A DNA stretch of 64,000 nucleotides. Origin: CAVVUC01 sp963751395. GTDB lineage: Bacteria > Verrucomicrobiota > Verrucomicrobiia > Chthoniobacterales > Chthoniobacteraceae. Position numbers and translations under genes: made by a program. Under the pieces are notes generated by a model, which was not told the origin of the DNA, ran no database searches, and saw only the letters and a list, made by a program, of their open reading frames with translations. The stretch covers positions 620,001 through 684,000 of the forward strand of contig CAVVUC010000003.1 in NCBI GenBank assembly GCA_963751395.1, read 5' to 3'. The stretch's first letter is position 1. Every line of letters begins with the position of its first letter. Below, one piece after another: positions 44,001 to 57,448 of this stretch.

Positions 44001-47000
44001 GGCGTGCTGACTTTCAGCCGCACAAAGCGCTTCGGGCCGCTGCCGGCGGGGACGATGGCTTTCACGGTTTCCAAGTTGCCGTTGTCGATCTGAACGACAC
44101 CTGCACCGACGCTCGTCCAGCTTCCCGAAGCAAGCGTGTCGCTCCACTCGACGTTGAAGATCACCCCTCCGGACACCGCAGCCTTGTTCCGCACGTAGGT
44201 GTATTCGAGAGCAGCATCGTTTCGCACGAGGCTTGCAGGCACCACCGATCCCGCGTTCGGGTCGAGCGCGAGTGCGAACTCCATCAGGTTCGCCAGCCCG
44301 TCGCGGTCGGAATCGGCCGCCACAAGCACGGCGCGATCCTGTGTTGCAGGCAATCCGTTGTCGCGCACCCATTGCCCGAACGCATCGGTCGCTTCCGCGG
44401 GCCCGAAGGCAAATTGCGCGGAGGCGGTTGTCGCCGTGCCGGCTTTCAGCCTGACCCAGTGCGCGCTGTAACCCGGCGGAAAGACGTGACGAAAGACTTC
44501 ACCAGGCTGGACGGTGAATGCGCCATAGCTTGACCACGAGTTGTTCGCGGCGAAATCGACTTCAACCGTGAACACGACCGGGCTCGCTGACGTGTGGCTG
44601 AGGTTCAGTTCCTTGTAGTCGTAACCGGCCATCAGATACGCGTCCGAAGCCGTGCCCGCGGCGACTACGGAATCCTTCCACGGCCCGCCGATGCCGCGCG
44701 GCTCACCCATTCTCCAAAGATCATCGACGCTGCCCAGCCAGAGCCCCGCGAGACCGTCGTCCGAGACGAGATAATGTTCGTCAGCCACCGAGCCGGTGAG
44801 GTTGCCGGAGATCGCCAGCAGTCCGCGCCACGACGCGAAGTCGAAGATCTGGCGGTTGTGCGTCGTGACCGGGCGGATGCGAATCATGCCTGCGGAATCG
44901 CTGCGCGGCAGTTCGTAAAAGGTGCCGTGAATGTTCATCAGCGAACGCTCGCTCACGACTTCACGAATTCCGCGCCGCCAGCCGGAAGCGGTCGCCGAGT
45001 CGAACGCGGCATTTCCTTTGGGCAAACGATACCGGATCGATCCGCTGAGCATGACGACGGAGGCGTTGTCGACGGTGAAGTCCTGTTTGGTCAGCGCCGC
45101 CGTGCGGAGCGCGGACTCCGCGGCCGGGTCGGCGACTTTTTCCAGAACGACCTTCCTGCTCGCGTTCAGGCGGGCCTTGTAATAGCCGGTGCCGGTGATG
45201 TTCCCGGTGCTGTCGAGCAGATCGGCTGCGAACTCGAGCGGGTAATCGGAGGCGCTGGTTACTTTGATGACTCCTTGCGAAATCGGCGCCGTGGGATTCG
45301 GCCGGGCGAGGCTTGCGGTGAGCGCGAAGTCCTCGGGCCGGGCGGTGCCGCGGAGGTTCATGTATGCCGAGGCGCTGGAGACGGCCCGGTCGGGCGTGAA
45401 CCGGATCCATTGCCCCGGAAAACCGGCGGGCAGAATTTCGGCGGCGTAACCGGCGGCGGGGACGGCGACCGTTTTGTAAGCCAGCCAGGTGCCGTCGCCG
45501 GCCATGTCCATCTCGATGGTGAAATTGACCTCCTGTCCTGAATTGTGGGCCATGTGAACGACCCGCTTTCCGAAGCCGTTCACGAGGAAGGGATCGGAAG
45601 GCACACCGGCGGCCACGGCCTCATTGAGCCAGACCCCGCCGAAGCCGTGCGCGGGGCCGCCGTAGCTGTCGAGCGCGGCCTTTTCCACAAAGCTGAAGTT
45701 CGAGTGAACCCGCCCGTAGAGCGCGTTGTTGAACGAGGAAACGTCGTCGCAACCCATCACGATCCGGCCGCTGAAGTCGGCGTAATCGACGATCATTTTC
45801 AGGAAGTTGCTGACCGGGAGCAGGCCGCCGGTGTGGGCCGGGTCGAACCCTGACGGGAAGCGATACATGAGCGCGTGCTGGTTCATGAGGAACTGGCCGT
45901 TGCCGAGCCCGACGTCGCGGATGCGCGGCCATTCGGTGTACCAGCCCGAATAGGAATCGTGCGTGTAGCTGCCTTTCGGAATCCGATACTTGTGCCAGCC
46001 GTCGGCGGGCACGCGCACCATGAGCAGCGCGGACCTTTCATCCCAGCCCGAGGCCCAGATCGGGTCGTTCGTGTTGGTCGCGCCGTGAATCCCGCCGGGG
46101 CCGGTGACCTCGTTGATCGGTGTTCGCAGAATCACGCTCCAGGTGTCGGCGACAGGATCCCATTCCATGAGGCAACCGCCTTTTGCAGTGCCGCCGCCGT
46201 TGCCGTTGCTGCCATACAACGACCCGCCCCTGGCCGGTGTAGAGGCCCTTGCCGTGATGGCTTTTGAAGCCGAACTGCGCGTTCTGGATCGTGCCAAGGT
46301 TGGTTTGCAGAGACGCCTTGCCCGACGGGATCACGGCCTCGGTGCCGCTCACGATGGCGGTGCCGCGTTCCATTGCCAGCCCGACGAAATACACGCGATT
46401 GGGATCGGTGACATCTTCGGCGACCGCGCTCAGGTGCATCGGCATCACGCCGGTGTAACCGCCTCCGGTGCCGATGGGGATCTGGCGGATGTTGCGGCTG
46501 GCGTCGATGAAATACGGCCCGATCAGAAGCTGATTGGTCGCATCGTGGATCATGCGGCTGGCGATCGAGCCGCCGTAAAACGGCAGGCCGCGCGGGGTCA
46601 TGTTCAGGCCGGCATCGATCTCGTAAAGATGCTGGACGCCATCCACGTTGTAGCCGGCGGCGAAGTAATTGATCGCCCACAGCCGGTCCGCCCACGGAAC
46701 CACCGCGCCGATGCCCGATTCGGACTGGTTCGACGTCGTGATCGAGAGATGCGGATAGATGCCGGAGATGCTGGTGGGCGGCGACGGCGGAGGAATCGTC
46801 GGATCGGTGGCGAGGACCTCATCGACGTCGAACCCGGGATTGCTTCCATACAAAGTCGTGAGGACGAAATACGTGGCGCGGCTGGATTTTGGGGACGTGT
46901 TTTGGAAGAAAGCCACGCCGGTCGCCGAACTGGTGAACGCCGTTCCGTTCGCGTCGGAAAGTTCGAGGTCGTAACGGGCGGTCGCCTGTCCCCATTCGCG

Positions 47001-47465
47001 CCCAGTCAGCCGGAGCCGGTGCCATGCGCCGGGCGTCAGGCTCCCAAGCCCGGCGACCGGCTGCCAGGCCGCGCCGTCGTAAGCAGCCCAGCCGTTTTGA
47101 TAACGAAGATTGCACGCGGCGGAAATCGCCGGCAGGGCCGCCGCCGAGGTGGAGACGATGAGGTTGAACTGGCGGTTCGTGCCCGATTGCACCCGCACAT
47201 AACTCTCCACGGTGAACTCCGCGGAGCCTCCGGGTTGAATGGTGTCGAACCGAGCGCCCAGGCCCGACGATGCCGCGGCGACCGCCGAAAATCTCGCCGT
47301 GCCGTTCGCGCCCGTGCCGGATTGAATCGTCGCGCCGGCCGTGGACGCCCAGGCGGCCGAAAAGGCGCCCGACTCGAAGTCGTCCTGCACGATGGTCTGC
47401 GCCGCCGCCGGGTGAATGCAGGCGATGGCGAGAGCGGCTGCGATCCAGTGGCGCAGAGGTTTCAT
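43997..47465 (-). CDS. Secreted protein of unrecognised family, paralogue 1, frameshifted
   Basis: About 1156 residues with a signal peptide (MKPLRHWIAAALAIACIHPA). The first 200 residues look like a jelly-roll (DDFESGAFSAAWAS). The body (about 44600-46770) begins SGIYPHLSITTSNQSESGIG and holds short strand-rich repeats with Trp motifs such as AVVPWADRLWAINYF and SYTHDSYSGWYTEWPRIRDV, possibly a beta-propeller. The end is DSDRDGLANLMEFALALDPN and the shared tail ending GPKRFVRLKVSTP. The frame changes near 46222 (one extra base). It is a clear paralogue of the next gene upstream. Function unknown; operon context suggests glycan binding or cleavage. Confidence 0.75.
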
Positions 47466-47488
47466 CGAGCGCGTTGCCGTTGAGACTT

Positions 47489-50400
47489 TCACGGGACCAG
47501 GCTGATCCGAAGTCGGACGAAGAGACGCGGCGCGGTGTCCATCGGGATCAGCACACGGAGCATCTCGGTCTCGGCGTCGGACTCGTCGGGAAGCACTTCG
47601 GGAACGAGATCGGGGCGGTTGATCCACGAGCCAGGTTCGAGCGTAAGACTGGTCTGAACCATGCCCGCCGCGTCGCTTGCATCGCGGCTGCGCCGGAATT
47701 TGTAGGCGAGATACGGGGTGCCGGCGACGTCGATGGCGGCAGCCGAGGGCGGATTGGAAGAAGCCGGATCGAGCGGCGCGCTGCCCGAATAGAACTCCGC
47801 CAGATTCGCGAGCCCGTCGCGGTCGGAATCGGCGGCGGCAACGGCATCGCGTCCGGCTCCGGTGGGAAGTCCGTTGTCACGCGCCCAGTCGAGGAACGTG
47901 TCGCGGACGTCGGCGGGGCCGTAGGTGAACTGCGCTGTGGCCGTGGTCGTGGTATCGGATTTCAACCGGACCCAGTGGGCGTGATAGCCGGTCGGGAAAA
48001 CGTGAGTGAGTGTCTGTCCGGCAACAACGGTGAAGGTGCCGTAAGGCGACCACGAGTTGTCGCCGAGAAAATCCACTTCGACGGTGAAGTTCACGGAGCC
48101 GGCGCTCGTGTGGGAGAGGCTCAGTTCCTTCCGATCGTATCCATACATCAGATACGGATCGGATGCCGTGCCACTCGTGACGGCGGTGTTCAGCCACGGC
48201 CCGCCGAAGCCGCGCGGCTCGCCCATGCGCCAGATGTCGTCCACTTCGCCGAGCCAGAGCGCCGCGGTGCCGTCGGCATTTTTTAACAGCTTGTCCGAGA
48301 CCGGCGCGCTGTCCAGAACGCCGGTGAGCACCAGCAGTCCGCGCCACGACGCGAAATCGGTGATGCGTTTTCCGTGCGTGACGAGTGCGCGCATTTTGCG
48401 GTATCCGCCGGAGATGCCGCGGGGCACTTCGTAAAAGGTGCCGTGGCAGTTGAGAAGCTGGCGTTCGGTGACGACCTCGCGGAAGCCGCGCGCCCAGCCG
48501 GCGGCGAACGGCGACTCGTAAAGCGCATCGAGCTTCGGCAGCCGGAACCGGTTCGATCCCTCGGTCACCCACGCGGACGCGGCATCGGAGCCGAACTCCT
48601 GCGTGGTCGCGGCGCTGGTGCGGATCGCGCTTTCCAGCGTGGTGTTCGTCACGTCTCCGAGAACCATGTCGCCGCCGATCTGATGGTAGCGATGGGTGGC
48701 GGTCCCGCCGGAGGAATTGGCGCGGGAGGAGGCGAACTCCATCTTCAGGTCGGCGGTATTCATCACGCGGATCAGGCCGTCCGAATAGGAGCGCGTGTCG
48801 CGGATGTCGGCCAGCGCGGCGAACTCGTCGGAGCCGGTCGATGCTGGAGTGATGTGCGGATACGGACTGTGCAGATGGAAGAACGCGGTGAGGCTCGTGC
48901 AGGCGGCGTTCGCCTTGAGCCGCACCCAGGGAACATTGAGGTCGTTGATGATTTCAAAAACGTAACCGCCCGCCGGAATCGTGAGCGTTTTCAACGTGCT
49001 CCAGACCGGTGTCCCGAAGCTGGTCTGGATTTCGACGGAAACGGGCGACGCTCCGAGGTTCCGCAAGTGCAGGGTGCCGCGCGGAAAATTCGCGACGAGG
49101 AAAGGATCGGAGGTTTGATTCGCAACGACGGAGTCGTTCATCCACACGGCACCGTGTCCGGTCGGCGCGCCCCAGTTTTGCAAATCGGAGAGATGGCCGA
49201 ACCACAGGTTGGACTCGGCTTTCGGCACAAGCGCGTTCGAGAATTTGGTCGTGTCGTTTTTCCCCATCACGAGCCAGCCGCCGAACATGCAGTAATCGAC
49301 CGGCATTTTGTAATACGACGCGATCGGCGTCAGCCCCGCAAAGTTCGCGGACGAAAACGTCTTCGGGAAATCGAAGAACAAGCCGTGCATGTGCATCAGG
49401 TAAGGGCTCGACGGGTTCGCCGGATCGAGCTGACGGATGCGCGGCCATTCGGTGTGCCAGCCGTGCGCGCCGTCGTGCGTGTAAGACGCCTTTGGCAGCC
49501 GCCAGGTGTTCCAGTTACCAGCTTCCAGCGAATGGAGAACGACGGACTTCGCATCGAACCCGGTGGTCCAGATCGGATCGGTCGCTGGATTCGGATTGCC
49601 GTAAATGCCGCCGGGGCCGGTGACCTCGCACGTCTGGATGCGCTCGACCTGGTTCCAAGCCACCATGCGGTCGGGCGTGGAGCCGGTGCCGATGATCGCG
49701 CCGTTCCACGTCGCCAGCACGCCCGACGGCATCGTCTGATTCGGCTCGCCGTTGTTCCCCACGGCCAGCACGCCCTGTCCGCTGTAAGCGCCCTTGCCGT
49801 GATACCCGGCGAGAAAGCTGTCGCCTGTGCCCTGCACGTCCGGGTAGCGGACTTTGAAGGTGAGATCGTTCACGTTGATGTCGTAAAGACCGTCCTCCAT
49901 CGTGAACATATAAACGCGGTTCGCGGGATCGGTGAGATGCGCGGCGGTCGCGGTGTAGCGGCCGGGCAAGGTCGAGTAGGAGAGCTTCCGGACGTTGCCC
50001 GACGCGCTGATGAAATACGGCCCGATGATGAGCTGGTTCGACGGTGTATGGATAAAGCGGTTGGCCGGGGTGCCGCCGATCAATTCGGCACGGGTCACGC
50101 GGGAAAGATCGGGGGCGATCTCGTAAAGCTTGTCCGTGCTGCCAGTGGGCTGGTGCGGACCGTAGGTCATGGCCCAGAGTTTTCCGGCCCACGGAACCAC
50201 CGCGCCGACGCCGCATTCATCGTGGGTGTTTGTCATCGCGAGGTGCGGATAGACGCCAGAGATGTTCACCACTTTGTCCGGCAGTGGTGCCGTCGGCAGG
50301 ACGACTTCGTAATCCGCAGAGGGCGGCGTGCTGGCGGCATCGGTGAGCGAGACGTCATCGACCGTAAACGAATTGTCGGCGTTAGATCGTGCGAGAAGCG

Positions 50401-50980
50401 GACCTTGCTCACGACGGAACTGGTCGCCGCCGCCGTGGCGAAAGTGCTCAGTCCGGCGACCGCATGCGAGAGCGTGGCCGGGCCGGTGTTCGACCAGGCG
50501 ATGTCGTATTCCGCGTTGGCCGTGCCAAATTCCTGTCCGATCACGCGCAGCCTCACGGTTTGATTCGCCGGGACCGCAAACGATCCGCCGTCGCTCATGC
50601 GGGTCAGCTGTAACAGGTGCCGCTGACATTCACCTGCAACACGCCTCCCGTGGCCGTGCGCAACTCGACCGCCGCAGCCGGAGCCGCATCGAGTGAGAAA
50701 CGAAACGCCTGAGCCGTGTCCACTCCCGCGACCTGAAAGGAGAGATCGGCGGTGAAATTCGCGACTGTGCTGCCGGGTTGCTGGCTGAGCGAGGCGGAAG
50801 TGTTGTAGGGCAGCCGCGCGGCGGTGCCGGAGCTATTAGCCCGGTCGCGCTCACCGTCCCGCCGCTCGAAGTCCAGCCGCTCGGAAACGGCGCAACCTCA
50901 AACCCGGTGTTCGTAAGCAACTGCGCGGCCTGGAGCGGAAGTGCGATGAGAAACGGGATGAGCAGGAGTGCTTTCATCAT
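47489..50980 (-). CDS. Secreted protein of unrecognised family, paralogue 2, frameshifted
   Basis: About 1164 residues. Signal peptide MMKALLLIPFLIALPLQAAQ, an N-terminal jelly-roll-like domain broken by frame changes near 50820, 50605 and 50395, then a body parallel to its neighbour: SGVYPHLAMTNTHDECGVGA, VVPWAGKLWAMTYG, SYTHDGAHGWHTEWPRIRQL and WLGEVDDIWRMGEPRGFGGP. The tail is a divergent form of the shared module ending LFVRLRISLVP. The start overlaps the upstream stop (ATGA at 50977-50980). Two tandem members imply functional diversification. No enzymatic motif identified. Confidence 0.75.
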
Positions 50981-53900
50981 TTCGTGACCTTGAGTCGCAC
51001 GAATCGCTTCGGGCCTGAGCCGGCCGGGATTGTGGCCTTGACGGTTTGCACGGTGCCGTTGTCGCTGAAGACAGTGCCTGCGCCGACACTGGTCCAGCTT
51101 CCGGCAATGAGCGTGTCGCTCCACTCGACACTGAAAGTCACGCCATCGTTCATCGCCGCGATGCTGCGCGTGTATGTGAATTCGAGTTCCTCTCCAATGC
51201 GGACGAGTTCTCCCGGTTTCCTCGTGGCCGCGTTCGCGTTCTGGCCGGTGGCGAATTCGAGGAAGTTCGTCTCGCCGTCGTTGTTTGGATCGGCACTGTC
51301 GGCGGCGGTGCCTGCGTCCGTGGCGGTGCCGAAGTTCGCGTAGCGCCATGCCTGTTGCTCGGTGGCGATGGTGAGAACGACATCGTTGCCATCGCCGCCG
51401 GCGTAGCTGATGAGCCAGTTGTAGCCGCTTGCCGCGAAGACGCTGCCCTCCGGTTTTCCGGCAAAGGTTCCGCCAATGACTCCGGCGCTTGTCTTGTTCA
51501 GAATCGTGAACGTCGAGCCGGTCGCGAGTCCGGGCGCGGCGACGATGTCGAGCGCGCCTGCGAGCGTGACTCCGCCGCTGGTGGAGAGTTGATCGTATTG
51601 CGTGCCAACGGTCCCTCCGTTGATTCGCACCTCGAAACGACCTCCCGCACCGACGCTCACCGTGCCTGTGGAGACGAGCACGCCGCGCGGCGCGAACGTC
51701 CCCGCGCTCGCAGTCACGCCGCTTGCGAGGCTGCCGCTGGCGGCGAGTTTTCCGCCCGCGACAATCGTGGAGCCGGTGAACGTATTCGATGCCGTGAGGG
51801 TCATCGTTCCCGCACCGGTCTTCGTGAAGGTGCCGCTGCCGGAGAGCACGCCCGCGAATGTCGTGGAGAAGCCGTTGCCGCCTGCTGTGAGCGCGCCGCT
51901 GCCGATCAGCACTTTGCTGCCGGCGACACCGTCAAGGGAACCGATGGTCTGAGCGTTGCCGGCGAGATCGAGCACGCTGTCGGAGGCGAGGAGTCGAACA
52001 TCCGAAGCGGACGGCAGGCTGGCACCCGCAGGCGGAAGCGCATCGGGGCCGAGCGCGGCGCTGGCCGAAAGCTGGGACTGGGTCAATGCGGTGTCCCAGA
52101 TGCGGACCTCGTTGTAGCTGGCGTTGCCGTCGTTATCGCCGGAAAACTGCGAATGGCCGAGCCAGAGATTCGTCTGGCCAAGCTGGGAAAGATTCCACGA
52201 AACACTCATGGACCCCGATTTCAGAACGGTTCCGGCGGCATCGCGTCTGGCCCATTGAAGGAGGTTGGTTCCGCCGCTGCCCGCGCCGGGGTTGATCACC
52301 ATCGAGATGTGATACTGCGTGTTTAACGAATACGGCTGCATCGAGTTGTTCACCGTTCCGCCGGGCGAAACCTCCACCCGGTCCAGCGTCGAGGTCGTGC
52401 CCTGGGTCCAGCTCATCATGAAGTAGTTGGAGGTGCCCGACCCGAAGTCAAAAATCCGGGACCAGCTCTTGATGCTTTTTTCAGTGGCCCAGACTTCCAT
52501 GGTCAACGGACTCGCGGAGCCGTTGGGCAAAATGTTTTGTCCCAGGCTGATGTAGGAACTGCCGGATGCGCCGCCGGTGAGAGTTGCCTGCGTGGAACTG
52601 AGGGTCACACCGCCGACGGCAGTTGCGGAAGGCCCGCCGGTTGAGTTGGCGAGATTGCCATTGAAGCTCCAGCGATGGCGAAGCGGCGAAACGCGAACGG
52701 AGCCATGCTCGATCACCGTGCTGCCAGTGTAAGTGTTCGCGCCGGCGAGGATCAGTTCGCCGGTGCCCGTTTTGGTCAGCGTCCCGGAACCACTGATCAG
52801 AGCCGGAAGACCAAGGCTGGAGTCGGTGGCGATCACGAGCGATGCGTTGTTCACAACGGTTCCCGCAAGGAAACTGGAGGTGGCGCCGTTGCCCAGCCGG
52901 AGCGAGCCGCCGTTGATCTGCGTCACGCCGCTGAAAGAGTTCGCGCCAAGCAGCGTGAGCTGTCCGGCTCCGCTTTTGATGAACTGTCCCGTGCCGCTGA
53001 TTGCCTGGCTGTAGGAGATGTTCGACGAGCCGCTCACCCTGGTTTCCACGGTCGCGTTGTTCACGATGCCGCCGTTGATGCCGCCGCTCATTGCTTCGAG
53101 GAAAAGCAGCCGGCCTGCGCTGACCGTAAAGCGGCCAATCATGTTCGCGGTGGAACTGAGCGCCATGGTGCCGGAACCGGTCTTCGTCATGTAGCCCCAT
53201 GAAACATTATTCTGATGGCCGAGCACGCCGCTGAAAAGCAGGTCGATGCCGCTGGGATCGCCGGTTGGCGCAATGTTGAAAACGCGGTCTGCGTTGTCGC
53301 CAATGCGGAGGTCGGCGGAGATGGTCGAGGTTTGCGTGCCGCCGACAGTCAGCGTGTTTTTTAGAACGAAGTTGCCGTAGCTGGAATCTCCCGCGAGCGA
53401 TGTGGAAATCGTGCCGCCGTTGAGCGTGACGGGGCCGTTGAAGACGGAGTAGTTCGCGTTGGCCCGCAACGTCGCGCCGGCATTGAGCGTCAGCGCCTGG
53501 AATCCGTCGAGAACTCTGCCCGCTCCGGTCACGAGCGTGCCTCCGTTCAGCGTGACGGATGCCGCGGTCGCAGCGGCTGTCATCGTCACGATTCCGGAAT
53601 TGATTGTCGCCACACCGCCGGAGACGAATGAAATGCCGTCGGGGCTCCAATGGCCGTTGTTCCAGTCATCGGTGCTGCCGTCCCATGTGAATTGATTCGT
53701 GAGGTTCGACACGACCGACGCGACACCGAGCGCGCGGCTGTAGAATTTCACGTCGTCCACTGCGCCCTGGAACATCGGATGCACACTGCCTTCGCCGCGC
53801 CCGATGAACACCCGCAACGGCGTCGAGTTCGCGTTGCCCGATGCGAGATTTTCCGGCAGGTATGAAATGCTGGCCGACCCCGACTGCGTGCCGTTGACGA

Positions 53901-56900
53901 TGAGCCGGCCTGTCGTTCCGTCGAGCGCCAGAACGACGTTGGACCACGTGCCGACAGGAATCGCCGCAGTGCCCGTCAATGAAATGTCCGCACCGCCATT
54001 CGAGATCATGACCTTCGCGTGGCCGGTGCCGTCATCGGGCGTGAACACGAGGCGCTTGGTCGTTGATGACCCGATCCAGAACAGCGCCTGGTTCGCAGCG
54101 CCGCCTTGCGGTTTCACCCAGAAGTCGAGCGTGAACGCGCCCGAGTCCACGACCGAGCGGTCGAACGTGAGCCATTGATTGGAGCCGCTGAAAGTGAGCA
54201 CGCCGGTGCGTCCGGTGTCGCTCGCCGTCCAAGTCGCGCCGCGCGCAAACGCCGCCATGCCGGACAGATAATCGAGCGCGAGATCGCCGTGGTTTGCATC
54301 GAATGGAAAACTGGCGACCGTCCACGCCGGCAGCAGGAATTTCCACGAATCGGAAAGACCGACCCACGGCTCGTGCGCGGCGGCGAATGTGTTGTTCGCA
54401 TCGCCCCAGTAAAAATAAGCGCCGTCGAGAATGGTCCAGCCATTGACCGTGCCGCCGCCGTCGCCGGCGAACCCGCGGACAATCGCATTGCCGCCAACTG
54501 TTCCGCCAGTGACTTCCGCGTGCTGGAGAACGCGCGCATTCCCGTTGACCGTCGCACTGACGCTTGCAAAGTCGCGCACCCGCGCATTGCCGCCCACAGA
54601 TCCGGTCACGGTCGCGTGCCCGCTCACCACCGCGCTGCCGCTCACAACTGCATTGCCGCTGACGACCGCGTAATCCTCGACTCGGGCGCTGTTCAGAACC
54701 TGCGCGGAACCCAGCACGCGCGCGTTCGGTCCGACGAAAGCGGTCGAAGCGACCGTTGCCGAGGACGCCTTCCATCCGCCGCCGTTCGCGTGCTGCACAA
54801 GCCCGCTCGTGGAACTCGCCGCTGTTTCGCGCGGCGTTGCGCCGGTGATCTGGACTTCGTAATGATGGCGCTGTTTTCCGACCGCCGAGCGAAACGGATA
54901 CTGGCCGGGCGATTCGTCGATCGCGACGTAGGGCATGTTCGTCGGCGTCGCCGCGACGGTGAGCCAGAGCTTGTTCTCGTTCGCCGCAAGCGTCACCGAG
55001 TTCGTGCCGCTGCTCCAAAGCGTCGAGTAGCGCGTTGACCCTTCATCGGACATGACCACGAGCGCAGCGCGGAATTCCGAGCCGCGCGTCGGATCGACGA
55101 GCGGACGCAAATCCACCGTCACCGTCCGGCCCGCACCGGAGCCGGTCACCACGAGCGGATGCATCGCGTAGCCGCCCTGCATCGGAGCCTTTTCGTGAGG
55201 CACGCGCCACCAGGCCGGATCTTCGGCGGTCTGCACGAGCTCCGATGCGAAGACGTCGCCGGGAATTCCGCCGCACGAAGTTTGCAGCGAGGTCTGATAC
55301 TTGAAATCAGCCGTCGCCATCCGCCGTGCGAACCCGCCGATCGCGTCTTTCAACGAAGCCAGCGAAGCGATGCGGGCGAGCGTGGCATACGGATATTCGT
55401 TGGCCGCGCACTGCTGCCAGACCTTCGCCACTGTCCCCTCGCCCAGGCCCGGCAGGTTGTCCGGGTTCTCGTCGAGATAGAGGTAAAACGGCCACGACTC
55501 GTAGTAGGTGCGGCCGGGATGCAGCGCGAAATGCCCGTCGCGAACCGCCGTCGTCGTCAGTTCGCTGCGGGCCGGCTCGTAGTATTCGTAACGGCGTTCG
55601 CGTCCGTAGTTGGCGTGGTTCTCATACCAATCGCCCGGCATCGAGCCGCCCTGCTCGAACTGCATGACGTGCGTGAACTCGTGCGAAATCACGGTGCTGC
55701 CGTTGTCGGTGGCGTTGTAGCCGAGGCCGCCGGGACCGATGTTCAAATAGGAATGACCGCTCCCGCTGCCGGTGGCCCAGTTGCCGCCATACTCGCAGAT
55801 AAAGTCGGTCTTGTATTTCACACCGCTCCGGACATTGGGCTCCTTGTAGCCGAGATGCTTCACGAAAACCTGCCAGCACTGTTCGATGTTCCGCAGATTC
55901 TCATGCGCCCACGTTGTATTCATGCCCGTGGGCGTGCCGTCGTTGCTCAGGTTGTCGAGCCAGCGAAACCGGAAGTGCTTGGAAATAAGCTCGTGGTCGC
56001 CCGCCGACGGCCAGTCGCCATAATAGGTGACGTAAGTGTCGCCCGGCAGATCGCCGACACGAATGTAGTCGATCGCAAACGCAAGGCCGGCTGCGTTGAC
56101 CGGCTGGATGCGCAGATCGGTGAGCGTGCTTCCCCACAGCCGTTCAAGACCGAGATCGATCCGGTAGGTGTGGAAGGCTCCGTCCTTCGCCACGTTCGTG
56201 GCGGGAATCGCGAACATGCGATCCGCGCCGAAGCCGGGCTTCGCAATCGTGCCGTATGAAAACTGGATGTCGCCCGCGTAGTTCGCCGGAACCTGCATCC
56301 GCACTTCGAGATAATCGTTGAAGCCGAGATCGAGATCAGCAAGACCCACGGTGCCTGTCAGTAAAACCCACGGCGCGCTCCTGCTCGAAGTGCCGGAAAG
56401 CACGCCGCCCGCAACCGTCGCGCCGCTCACCTGCGAAGTCGTCCAGCCACCGAAACTGCCGTCGGTGTTGAATTCCGCGCTCAGCGTTCCGGTGAACGCC
56501 GCGCCTGCCGGATCGACGGTCACGGGAGTTACCTCCGCGCCGTTCACCGCCCACAACACGCCGCTGCCGGAAATCAGCGGAGACTCGAAGTCCGCAGTTC
56601 CGCCAGCCACCGATCCCGGCGCGCCCCATTTTCCCGGCGACTGCTCGAGGCCGTCGATGTAAAGGCGGCGCACCCGGTCCGCATAGCCGTGGGGGAGAAC
56701 GATGGTCGCTCCCGTGTTGAGATAAACCGCCGCGCCATCCGCCAGTGATGGCGTGGCGCAGACGAGCGTGCCGCTGGAAACGATCGTGTCGCCCGTGTAT
56801 TTGCCAGCCTTCGAAATCGTCAGCGTGCCGGTGCCCGTCTTCGTGAGCGAACCGGCGCTGTTGCCGAGTCCCGCGATCTCCATGGTGCCGCTCACCGCCG

Positions 56901-57413
56901 CTGTCAGCGAGAAGGCGTTCATGTTCAACGCGCCCCACGACGCCGTGCCCGCCAGAAGTTTCAGCGACGCCCCCGGCGAGACCGTCCATGTGCTCGACAC
57001 ACCAAGCGGCATGTTCGAGCCGCCGTTGTTCTGAACCGTGACATCGCCGCTGTTCACCGTCAGCGCCTGCACCCAGGTCGTTGACCCCGAGGTGAGATTC
57101 ACCGTGAAGCTTTTCCCCGCCGCATCGCTCGCCGCCACGAAATGCACCACGTTTCCGGGGCTGGACCATGTGCGTGTCGCGGTCGAAGCGGTGCCGCTGC
57201 CGACCGTGGCCCAGAACGCGCCGCTCCAGTTGTAACAGCGCCGTTCGTCACCCCCGAACCGGCCGCGGTGCCGTTCACGTCGAAATAATAAGTCGCGGCA
57301 TTTGCCGGGATCGCGAGCGCAAGGCCGAACAGCGCGGCGGTCAGGATTGCCAGCCGGCTTGATCGTTTGGCGGGGTTGCGAGAGAGGGAATGAAAGAATG
57401 TGACGGGATGCAT
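50977..57413 (-). CDS. Giant secreted mosaic protein with HExxH domain and left-handed helix
   Basis: About 2145 residues. Signal peptide (LAILTAALFGLALAIPANA), beta-strand repeats (about 56700-57100) and a jelly-roll (56050-56500). A domain with zinc-peptidase motif ISHEFTHVMQFEQGG (HEFTH at 55669-55683) resembles DUF6055/Svx-type proteins. Hexapeptide repeats follow (54440-54740; VVSGNAVVSGSAVVSGHATV), predicting a left-handed beta-helix, then a LamG domain (53720-54230), more beta-strand repeats (51500-53680) and the shared tail ending GSGPKRFVRLKVTK. A frame change near 57232 separates the signal peptide from the body. No beta-barrel is present, so it is not a classical autotransporter. 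Confidence 0.8.
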
Positions 57414-57448
57414 GTTGAGGAGTTGAGGGGGGGATGGCCGATGATTCA

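Noticed and set aside
48374..50563. 729-residue plus-strand open frame
   Set aside because: Antisense to paralogue 2, low complexity of residues and no motif; a codon-bias shadow.
54440..54740. Short tandem DNA repeats considered as a CRISPR array
   Set aside because: The units are hexapeptide-coding repeats without constant spacers or identical direct repeats; they encode a left-handed helix. No CRISPR array or cas gene was seen anywhere.
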